A DNA stretch of 17,630 bases, from positions 1 to 17,630 of the forward strand of contig CAZZCB010000011.1 of assembly GCA_964652835.1 (NCBI GenBank), read 5' to 3'. Shown here piece by piece: positions 12,359 to 17,630 of the stretch. The notes below the pieces were generated by a model, which saw only the letters and a list, made by a program, of their open reading frames with translations, searched no databases and had not been told where the DNA came from. The stretch's first letter is position 1, and every line of letters starts with the position of its first letter. The position numbers and the translations under genes are program-made. The stretch comes from JAUPTX01 sp964652835 (GTDB lineage: Bacteria; Patescibacteriota; Minisyncoccia; Phycocordibacterales; CSBR16-119).

Positions 12359-12496
12359 GACCCATCTTCCGCGTCTAAAACCTTCATGATTTAAGCCAAA
12401 AAACCTGCAAACTCGGAAAGCTTAGGCTTTCCTTAAAAAGTGCTGGTTTTTAAGGCAAATCACAAAGGTTTCTTAACGACGCTCCCAGATAGGGTC
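12359..12496 (-). ncRNA. Structured element E2 (candidate ncRNA)
   Basis: This has the same fold as E1. In + strand order the helices are GACCC/GGGTC (12359-12363/12492-12496), GCGTC/GACGC (12371-12375/12478-12482), AAACCTT/AAGGTTT (12378-12384/12465-12471), GATTT/AAATC (12388-12392/12457-12461), GCC/GGC (12395-12397/12454-12456), AAAACC/GGTTTT (12400-12405/12445-12450), GC/GC (12407-12408/12442-12443) and GGAAAGC/GCTTTCC (12415-12421/12426-12432). Unpaired bases shared with E1 are TA, CTTWAC, AA before GCC, the AA/TAA internal loop and the AACTC before the terminal stem. An outer GAGAA/TTCTC pairing may extend it. It lies between the rnpB terminator and the cassette 2 promoter. Strand and function are not established. 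Confidence 0.55.
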
Positions 12497-12530
12497 ACTT
12501 CTCTACGATTATTTTCTGTGGTTTATTTTT

Positions 12531-12561
12531 AAAAGAAAAACATCCCGCCGAAACGAGATGT
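12531..12561 (-). terminator. Terminator of rnpB
   Basis: ACATC-TCG, loop TTTCGG, CGG-GATGT, followed by TTTTTCTTTT on the minus strand, 15 nt after the RNase P RNA 3' end. Confidence 0.78.
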
Positions 12562-12575
12562 CTTTCATATTTGTA

Positions 12576-12909
12576 AGGTAGCTGTAAGCCGGGTTCTGTA
12601 CTCACCCTCTTTCGAAAATGAGTGACGACTATTTATCTGCCCTACCAGTTACCTGGCGGATCAAGCGGCACTTTAGCTTTCGCTAACACGGCCTTGCATG
12701 TACGTAAGAATTTTGCCGTTTCAATCTTCTGTCTCCAGAAGCATCACCCCGAAGGGGCCATTGCATTTCTGCGCCGGCGTCTCTGCTCGCATCTCTTGGC
12801 TTTCGCCAGATGGGTATTACCCACTACGGTCCTCCTGCACGAATACAGGACATGCCCGGACTTTCCTCATCACATCTCACAAGGAGACGGACGCAGTCAT
12901 CCACTACCA
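12576..12909 (-). ncRNA. rnpB: RNase P RNA (bacterial class A)
   Basis: The catalytic RNA of RNase P, which removes tRNA 5' leaders. On the minus strand the two halves of the P4 core are unmistakable: GAUGAGGAAAGUCCGGGC near the 5' end and ACAGAACCCGGCUUACAG near the 3' end. GGUAG at the 5' end (12908-12904) pairs with CUACC at the 3' end (12581-12577) as P1, which sets the ends. The length of about 334 nt is normal for type A. In the P15 loop region the sequence reads GAAACGGCAAA before AUGCAAGGCC; E. coli has CGGUAAA there, so the GGU that pairs with the tRNA 3' CCA appears to be GGC. It is transcribed alone from TTGACT-17-TATTGT and closed by a terminator at 12531-12561. Confidence 0.95.
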
Positions 12910-12917
12910 ACAAATAA

Positions 12918-12946
12918 ACAATATAATAAAAAATGTATTTAGTCAA
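12918..12946 (-). promoter_or_regulatory. rnpB promoter
   Basis: -35 TTGACT (12946-12941), 17 bp, -10 TATTGT (12923-12918); an overlapping TATATT gives a 15-bp spacer. The predicted start near 12911 agrees with the RNase P RNA 5' end. Confidence 0.7.
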
Positions 12947-12947
12947 C

Positions 12948-12983
12948 ACTAAAAATCACCCGGAAAAACGGGTGATTTTTAGT
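12948..12983 (-). terminator. Terminator of nrdBA
   Basis: ACTAAAAATCACCCG and CGGGTGATTTTTAGT, a perfect 15-bp stem with a 6-nt loop; AT blocks on both flanks make it bidirectional. Confidence 0.88.
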
Positions 12984-13007
12984 ATTTTTTAAATCTATAT
13001 TTTATTT

Positions 13008-14744
13008 CTACCCCTCGCAAGATACACAAACATTTGCGTTTTGGTCAGAGACTTGTGCTTTTGCTGGAGTGTTGTTTTTGTTACTTAGCTCCATAAGTTT
13101 CTTTCGTCCGAAAACTTGAGCGGCGTTCATACTGTGTTGGTAGTACAAAGTTTTAACTCCTTTTTCCCAAGCATATAGATAAAGCGCGTTTAGATCTTTT
13201 ATGGGCATTGTTGGGTCAACCATAAGGTTGAGTGACTGTGCTTGGTCAATGTATTTTTGTCTGTCAGCTGCTTGGTTGATGATAACCTTTTGGTCTATTT
13301 CACTGAAAGTTCTGAAAACCATTTTTTCATGAGGTGTTAGGAAAGTTAGGTGTTGAACAGAACCGTCATTGTCTCTGATACTTCCCCAAACTTCTGGAGT
13401 GTTTTGGCCTTTCGCTTCTAGAAGTTCTACTAGCGCTGGGTTCTTGATAGTTACTTTCATTTTATCCACGTCTTTTACGAAAGCGTTAGACATGTAAGGC
13501 TCGATACCTTGAGAAACTTGTCCTAAGATAAATGCAGAAGATGTTGTCGGAGCGATAGCCATAAGAGTTGTATTTCTTCTTCCGTAACCTTTTAAGATTT
13601 CTGGCTCTCCGTAGTCCTTTGCGAGATCCGCAGATGCTTTGTAAGATTTTTCACTGATTAATTTAAATATTTCTTTGTTCAAGATATTTGCTTCATCACT
13701 TTCTACTGCGATGTTATTTTCTTGTAGATATGTGTGCCATCCTAAAACTCCAAGACCTAGAGCTCGGTGTTCTTTTGCGAACTTGTAAGCTCTTTGCATA
13801 AAGTAAAATGCTGTTTGCTTTTCTTGATCTTCGCTGTTTTTAAGATCTTCTAGGTTTTCCAAAAAGTCAGTGATAACCGTGTCGAGGAACATAACCAAAG
13901 TTTCAACAGCGTCTGTGTCTTTCCACTCTTTATAGTGTCTGATATTTATAGAAGACAAACAGCAAACAAAAGATATTTCATCACTTGTTGGTAGACAAAT
14001 CTCAGAACAAAGATTACTTCCGTGAATCTTCATTTTCTTGTCTTTATAAACGTCTACTGTGTTGTTGTTTACAGTGTCAGAGAAAAGAATATACGGATAC
14101 CCTATTTCTGTTCTTCTTTGGATTATTTTTGCCCAAGTTTTTCTTTTTTCTTCATCACCTTCTACCATCGATTTCAGCCATGCGTCTGTTACTGTAACAG
14201 CGTATGTTGATTCTTGGATTGGGTGACCTTCTGTACCGATGTTTAAAAATTCTTCAATATCTTTGTGTTCCACTGGAAGATACGGAGCGAAGTGACCACG
14301 TCTTACAGACCCTTGGCTAACGATGTTGATCAGGTTGTCGAAAAGTTCCATGAAGTGGACAGAACCAGAAGATGTTCCGTTGTCTTTGATTGGTGCCCCA
14401 CGAGGACGAAGACCTGCGAAGTGTCCAGCTGTTCCACCTCCGTATTTTGTCATCATCCCCACTTCTGCGTGAGTATAAAGTATGCGAGACATATCGTCTG
14501 CGATGTAGCTAGAAAAACAGCTTATTGGAAGTCCTCTCTTAAGTCCGTAGTTTGACCAAACAGGAGAAGCAAGAGAATAAAAACCCTTTGACATATAGTC
14601 GTAGAATTTATCAGCAAAGCCAGGTTTGTTTAGGTAGTTCTCAGCTTTTTTAGCTATTTCTCTAATACGCTCTTCTGCGGTTACTCCTTCCATTAAGTAT
14701 CCTTTCGAAAGGAATTTTTTACTGTTTTCGTTTAGCCAATACAT
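13008..14744 (-). CDS. nrdA: Ribonucleotide reductase class I alpha subunit, without ATP-cone
   Basis: It reduces ribonucleoside diphosphates to deoxy forms with a radical supplied by NrdB. The 578-residue protein is shorter than E. coli NrdA (about 760) because the N-terminal ATP-cone is absent: it starts directly in the alpha barrel. Visible catalytic elements are ISCFS (Cys76, first active-site cysteine), SNLCSEI (Asn244, Cys246 radical site, Glu248), FVCCLSS (Cys262, the partner cysteine), TLYYQ (Tyr534-Tyr535 radical relay) and a C-terminal CVSC pair (Cys573, Cys576) for re-reduction. KYGGGTAGHFAGLRPRGAPI is the specificity-loop region. It is the second gene of the nrdB-nrdA operon, 35 bases after nrdB. 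The overall-activity regulator lies on NrdB instead. The leader AAAAAAAGTATAAAT lacks a Shine-Dalgarno. Confidence 0.96.
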   Translation of the reverse strand: MYWLNENSKKFLSKGYLMEGVTAEERIREIAKKAENYLNKPGFADKFYDYMSKGFYSLASPVWSNYGLKRGLPISCFSSYIADDMSRILYTHAEVGMMTKYGGGTAGHFAGLRPRGAPIKDNGTSSGSVHFMELFDNLINIVSQGSVRRGHFAPYLPVEHKDIEEFLNIGTEGHPIQESTYAVTVTDAWLKSMVEGDEEKRKTWAKIIQRRTEIGYPYILFSDTVNNNTVDVYKDKKMKIHGSNLCSEICLPTSDEISFVCCLSSINIRHYKEWKDTDAVETLVMFLDTVITDFLENLEDLKNSEDQEKQTAFYFMQRAYKFAKEHRALGLGVLGWHTYLQENNIAVESDEANILNKEIFKLISEKSYKASADLAKDYGEPEILKGYGRRNTTLMAIAPTTSSAFILGQVSQGIEPYMSNAFVKDVDKMKVTIKNPALVELLEAKGQNTPEVWGSIRDNDGSVQHLTFLTPHEKMVFRTFSEIDQKVIINQAADRQKYIDQAQSLNLMVDPTMPIKDLNALYLYAWEKGVKTLYYQHSMNAAQVFGRKKLMELSNKNNTPAKAQVSDQNANVCVSCEG

Positions 14745-14779
14745 ATTTATACTTTTTTTATTTAATTAGTAATGCTCTC

Positions 14780-16072
14780 TTAGAATAAGTCTTCGCTTGT
14801 AATACTCTTACTTCTCTTGTCGTAGTTGATAGATCTTTTGTTAAAGAAGTCTCCGTGTTTTGTAGCAATAACTTCATCGTAAAACCAATCTGAATCTTTT
14901 AGGAAAGTTTGGTCAACATCAAATATTTTCTTAATCCCGATACTTTCTAAAGAGTTGTTAAACCTTTGTTTTATAAATTCCAGTACAACTGTTTTAGACA
15001 TAAACTCAAGCTCTCCCCTTTCAAATATCCAATCCACTACCGTCTTCTCTGCTTCATATGCTTCGTGACATTGCTTTACGATAGCGCTTTCGAACTCTTC
15101 GTCAAACCACTCTGGATGTTCTTGTTTTAATATGTTTATTATATCTATTCCAAAAAGTCCGTGTATTTGTTCTTCTTTTGATGTGGCTTCTACTGCGTTT
15201 GAGATTCCTTTAAACAAATTCTTATGTTTGTTGAAAGACATTATGATAAGGAACTGTGAGAAAAGAGAAACATGTTCGATAAACAAAGAGAAAAGAAGGA
15301 TTGATTGTGTGTATTCTTTTCCATCTTCACTTCTTGCATTTTTGATAGCTTTTTCTAGATAGTTCACTCTGTTTACGAGTGCAGGGATATTTTGTATTTT
15401 TCTAAACTCATCATTTAGTCCAAGTATTTCCAAGAGGTGTGAGTACGCATCCGTGTGACGAACTTCTGACTCGGCGAAAGTTGCGCCAACAGCTCCGATT
15501 TCTGGCTTTGGCATTTTTTTATAAAGATCGCCCCAAAAAGTTTTTACGGCAACTTCAATCTGCGCGATGGCAAGCATTGCGTTTTTGATCGCACTTTTTT
15601 CTACTTCTGTTACGTTTACTTTAAAATCTTGAACGTCACTTACGAAGTTAAATTCTGTATGTATCCAATATGAGTGTCTGATTGCAGAAACGTATTCATA
15701 AAGTTCTGGATACTCATAAGGCTTAAGAGCGATTCTCTTTTTAAACAAATCTCTTTTTCGTAGGTCAGCTCTTTCTTTTCTGTATAGGATATAAGCTTTT
15801 GCGACAGTGTGGAACTCAGAAGACATCAAAGACTCTTCTACTAAGTCTTGCACGTGTTCAACATCTGGACAAAAAGATTCCAGTCCACAGATAAATTTTT
15901 CTTCTTCTAGTTTTGTTAGAACTTTATCTGTTACTTTTTGTGCGTCTTCGGCTTGGCCATGGTTAACAGACAGCATCGCCTTTAAAATAGCATGTGTTAT
16001 TTTTTCTACTTCGAAGGGATGAACCTCTCCGCTTCGCTTTTTGACGTAAGAAATTGTAGGTCCGTTTTTCAT
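14780..16072 (-). CDS. nrdB: Ribonucleotide reductase class I beta subunit with N-terminal ATP-cone
   Basis: It generates the radical for NrdA. Start ATG 16072 is preferred to a TTG at 16084; numbering is from this ATG (430 residues). Residues about 4-100 are an ATP-cone, the nucleotide-sensing domain normally on NrdA: ISYVKKRSGEVHPFEVEKIT at its start and VAKAYILYRKERADLRK at its end. The ferritin-like core follows. Metal ligands by position are Glu173 (QIEV, where E. coli has Asp84), Glu203 and His206 (EVRH), Glu266 (FIEH), and Glu301 and His304 (EQIH). Tyr210 sits where the radical tyrosine Tyr122 is, so a tyrosyl radical is possible. The tail ends SEDLF, the alpha-binding peptide type. 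ATP-cone-beta fusions are known, for example in Leeuwenhoekiella. No NrdR box was found upstream. Confidence 0.95.
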   Translation of the reverse strand: MKNGPTISYVKKRSGEVHPFEVEKITHAILKAMLSVNHGQAEDAQKVTDKVLTKLEEEKFICGLESFCPDVEHVQDLVEESLMSSEFHTVAKAYILYRKERADLRKRDLFKKRIALKPYEYPELYEYVSAIRHSYWIHTEFNFVSDVQDFKVNVTEVEKSAIKNAMLAIAQIEVAVKTFWGDLYKKMPKPEIGAVGATFAESEVRHTDAYSHLLEILGLNDEFRKIQNIPALVNRVNYLEKAIKNARSEDGKEYTQSILLFSLFIEHVSLFSQFLIIMSFNKHKNLFKGISNAVEATSKEEQIHGLFGIDIINILKQEHPEWFDEEFESAIVKQCHEAYEAEKTVVDWIFERGELEFMSKTVVLEFIKQRFNNSLESIGIKKIFDVDQTFLKDSDWFYDEVIATKHGDFFNKRSINYDKRSKSITSEDLF

Positions 16073-16201
16073 AGAGTAATCCAAGTTAACTTATAAATTT
16101 TGGTCTAACCATTTTAGCAAAATAACTGACTATTTTCTGAAAAGTAATCCACATAAAATGACGAAATTCGGCTTTCAAAATAGATTAAAAATTTTGTAAA
16201 G

Positions 16202-16239
16202 AAAAAGCCCCCAAAAGTTTATATTTTTAGGGGCTTTTT
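16202..16239 (-). terminator. Terminator of the DUF192 gene
   Basis: AAAAAGCCCC-T-AAAA and TTTT-G-GGGGCTTTTT pair across an 8-nt loop, then CTTTAC on the minus strand, ahead of nrdB. Confidence 0.82.
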
Positions 16240-16270
16240 CGGTTTTAGTTTTGAGGCTTTGAAAAATTTG

Positions 16271-16795
16271 TTATTGGCCTTTGATTTCAGTAGCGAGCAT
16301 TGGATCTCCAATCTTTATATTGTGTGTTTTTACCCATCCTGCATTAGTTTCTAGTACTTTACTAGCTGGATATTTTGGTTTAAATGAATTTGGATATGTA
16401 TCTGGAGAAACATTTTCTATTATATCAACAACAATACCAGCGTCGTTTATCCAGATGATATCGAAGTTGAACTTCATATCTTTTGCCCAGATTTCCCAGT
16501 ATCCTTCTTTGTCAAAAACGAACATTTTACCTTCGTTTGCATCTATAGACTTAACGTTGCTTAGTCCAAGCTTTCGAGAAACGTCTGTGTCTGCCACAGA
16601 AGCAACCAAATGAGTTCCTCCTACGTTAACGATAGCTTTCTTTAGTTTTGATTCTTGCTGTGCTACAAATTCTTGAGTAACATTTGAAGCGTTTCTACCA
16701 GCGAAAATCAAAGCTCCAGCGAACACAATAACCAAGCCAACTAAAACAGCTAGCAACATCCTCATAACCCTATCTTTTTTCACTACGTTTTCCAT
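16271..16795 (-). CDS. Membrane-anchored DUF192 protein
   Basis: The product is 174 residues with a single N-terminal membrane span (about 12-32) and a DUF192 domain at about 62-166. Family landmarks are GTHLVASVADTDVSRKLGLSN (VxxAxTxxxRxxGL), GKMFVFDKEGYWEIWAKDM (GMLFxF...FWMK), DIIWINDAGIVVDIIENVSP and KVLETNAGW. The family is a small beta-rich fold, usually extracytoplasmic, of unknown biochemical role. It is the first protein gene after the 16S trailer, in its own unit. Its leader holds CCGC-TTTT-GCGG, and the GGAG formed at the end of that stem lies six bases before the ATG: the only Shine-Dalgarno-like string at proper distance in the window, probably accidental because it belongs to the hairpin. 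Confidence 0.9.
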   Translation of the reverse strand: MENVVKKDRVMRMLLAVLVGLVIVFAGALIFAGRNASNVTQEFVAQQESKLKKAIVNVGGTHLVASVADTDVSRKLGLSNVKSIDANEGKMFVFDKEGYWEIWAKDMKFNFDIIWINDAGIVVDIIENVSPDTYPNSFKPKYPASKVLETNAGWVKTHNIKIGDPMLATEIKGQ

Positions 16796-16835
16796 ACGAT
16801 ACTCCGCAAAAGCGGTAATTCATTTAAATTAATAA

Positions 16836-16844
16836 TTTATACCA
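16836..16844 (-). promoter_or_regulatory. Extended -10 promoter of the DUF192 gene
   Basis: TGGTATAAA (16844-16836), the same TGG-TATAA pattern as at 7272-7280 and 11049-11057; the leader is about 33 nt. Confidence 0.5.
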
Positions 16845-16934
16845 AAAACAATACAATATTCTCTTGTCTATAAATTATAACATAAATAAAAATTTGTAAA
16901 TAGATTTTTATAAAAAGAGTGTATAAAGCAAAAA

Positions 16935-16954
16935 GAAAAACCCGCACAGGCGGG
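16935..16954 (-). terminator. Terminator of the 16S transcript
   Basis: On the minus strand CCCGC-CTGT-GCGGG is followed by TTTTTCTTTTT, about 225 nt after the 16S 3' end. It ends the rRNA transcript before any 23S sequence. Confidence 0.83.
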
Positions 16955-17177
16955 CCTCTTATCTTACGCTGACAACTAAATATTTATGCATTACAAACCG
17001 TTAAGATAATATACTGTATTCTGTTCCGTTCTACCCTCCATAGTCGCAAGCGACTATGGACAGGTTTTCGTCTCTTTTATCCACAAGAGAATGGAGTTAG
17101 ATTATTATTCCTCTAACCAGGGCTCTATGAGCTAGGCTCATAACCGACTCTGCTCTTACTTAAAGTAAAAGCACTCA
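16955..17177 (-). other. 16S 3' trailer with hairpins, no tRNA or 5S
   Basis: Between the 16S end and its terminator there is no tRNA, 5S or protein gene. On the minus strand successive hairpins are visible: GCTTTTACTT/AAGTAAGAGC, TATGAGC/GCTCATA, GTTAGA/TCTAAC and a perfect 10-bp CCATAGTCGC/GCGACTATGG (17059-17038). They are likely precursor-processing or stabilising structures; the upstream partner strand of the 16S precursor is outside the window. Confidence 0.6.
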
Positions 17178-17630
17178 AATTGAATTATTCCACGACCAGC
17201 TTCCGCTAGCCGTGCCTTGTTACGACTTAGTCCCTGTCACCGAATTTACCTTAGGCCACGCGGATGCGCAGACTTCGGGTACCCCCGGCTCCCTTGACTT
17301 GACGGGCGGTGAGTACAAGACTCGAGAACGTATTCACCGCGGCTTAGCTGATCCGCGATTACTAGCAATTCCAACTTCATGAGGTCGGGTTTCAGACCTC
17401 AATCCGAACTAAGGATAGGTTTAAAGGATTGGCTCAGAGTTACCTCGTCGCGACCCGTTGTCCTACCCATTGTATTATGTGTGTAGCCCCAGACATCAAG
17501 GGACATGCTGACCTGGCGTCATCCTCTCCTTCCTCCCAGCCCTAAATTCGCAAACATAAAATGTTTGTGCGCTTAGGGCTAGGCAGTCTCGCGTGACACT
17601 TGTAACACACGATGAGGGTTGCGTTCGTTG
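17178..17630 (-). rRNA. rrs: 16S ribosomal RNA, 3' part (partial)
   Basis: The last ~450 nt of 16S. Landmarks on the minus strand are CAACGAACGCAACCCTCATCG at the right edge, GGGCTACACACATAATACAATGG, GUACUCACCGCCCGUCAAG (decoding site, with U for A at E. coli 1396) and AAGUCGUAACAAGG. Helix 45 is perfect: CACGGCUAGC (17214-17205), GGAA loop (17204-17201), GCUGGUCGUG (17200-17191). After it, where bacteria have GAUCACCUCCUU, this gene reads GAAUAAUUCAAUU, so the anti-Shine-Dalgarno is missing. The 3' end at about 17178 is estimated from the normal 13-nt tail and is uncertain. The gene runs off the right edge; the downstream sequence leads to a terminator, not to 23S. Confidence 0.97.

Noticed and set aside
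12622..12952. Overlapping + strand reading frames of 84-106 codons
   Set aside because: They lie entirely over the RNase P RNA gene on the other strand and have no family resemblance.
16072..16200. NrdR boxes upstream of nrdB
   Set aside because: I looked for paired ACAnnATATATnnTGT-like boxes and found only unspecific AT-rich sequence.
17085..17130. 14-codon frame in the 16S trailer
   Set aside because: It falls within the trailer hairpins, has no initiation signal, and such a length occurs often by chance.
16955..17177. tRNA or 5S rRNA in the 16S trailer
   Set aside because: No cloverleaf with a T-arm GGTTCGAATCC and no 5S consensus; only simple hairpins.
1..17630. CRISPR array
   Set aside because: The repeats present are pairs or inverted repeats; no regularly spaced direct repeat series exists.

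Overview
The window looks like chromosome from a Patescibacteria (CPR) bacterium, most likely of the Parcubacteria/Paceibacteria type. The rRNA genes, the small AT-rich genes, the predominance of short membrane-anchored proteins and the HTH-nucleotidyltransferase regulator all point that way. Placement is by recognition only; no search was run. Every convincing gene and both rRNAs lie on the minus strand, so transcription runs from high to low coordinates.

Layout in transcription order: the last ~450 nt of 16S rRNA (17630-17178) with a hairpin-rich trailer and its own terminator; a DUF192 membrane protein; ribonucleotide reductase nrdB-nrdA; RNase P RNA (rnpB); a gene-free interval with a structured element (E2), a consensus sigma70 promoter and a short transcript; a peptidoglycan-binding protein; a 43-residue membrane peptide behind a large leader hairpin; a secreted protein with a Bacteroidota-type sorting domain; rplJ-rplL behind an L10 leader with a visible attenuator; a GNAT acetyltransferase; an HTH-nucleotidyltransferase regulator; an MscS-related membrane protein; GMP reductase guaC; an M11-like metallopeptidase with one intact and one decayed FN3 domain; two membrane-anchored extracellular proteins; a second structured element (E1) with the same type of promoter; and the first ~500 nt of 23S rRNA. 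16S and 23S are thus about 16.7 kb apart, with many terminators and promoters between them: the rRNA genes are unlinked.

Most interesting points. (1) The 16S 3' end has a perfect helix 45, but the usual GAUCACCUCC tail is replaced by an AU-rich GAAUAAUUCAAUU, so no anti-Shine-Dalgarno is visible. Almost every gene in the window starts without a Shine-Dalgarno, and some have a -10 box so close to the ATG that the mRNA should be nearly leaderless. (2) Elements E1 (965-1122) and E2 (12359-12496) share one elaborate stem-loop architecture with compensatory changes in nearly every helix. Each is followed by an inverted repeat, a TTGACT-17-TATACT promoter, a short transcript and a terminator. This is a candidate undescribed structured RNA or DNA cassette. 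(3) The ATP-cone of ribonucleotide reductase is on NrdB rather than NrdA. (4) One gene carries a type IX secretion-type C-terminal domain and a base composition unlike its neighbours.

Functionally the genes cover translation (rRNA, L10, L7/L12, RNase P), nucleotide metabolism (NrdAB, GuaC) and the cell surface (several anchored or secreted proteins). They are mostly single-gene transcription units, each closed by a hairpin-plus-U terminator.
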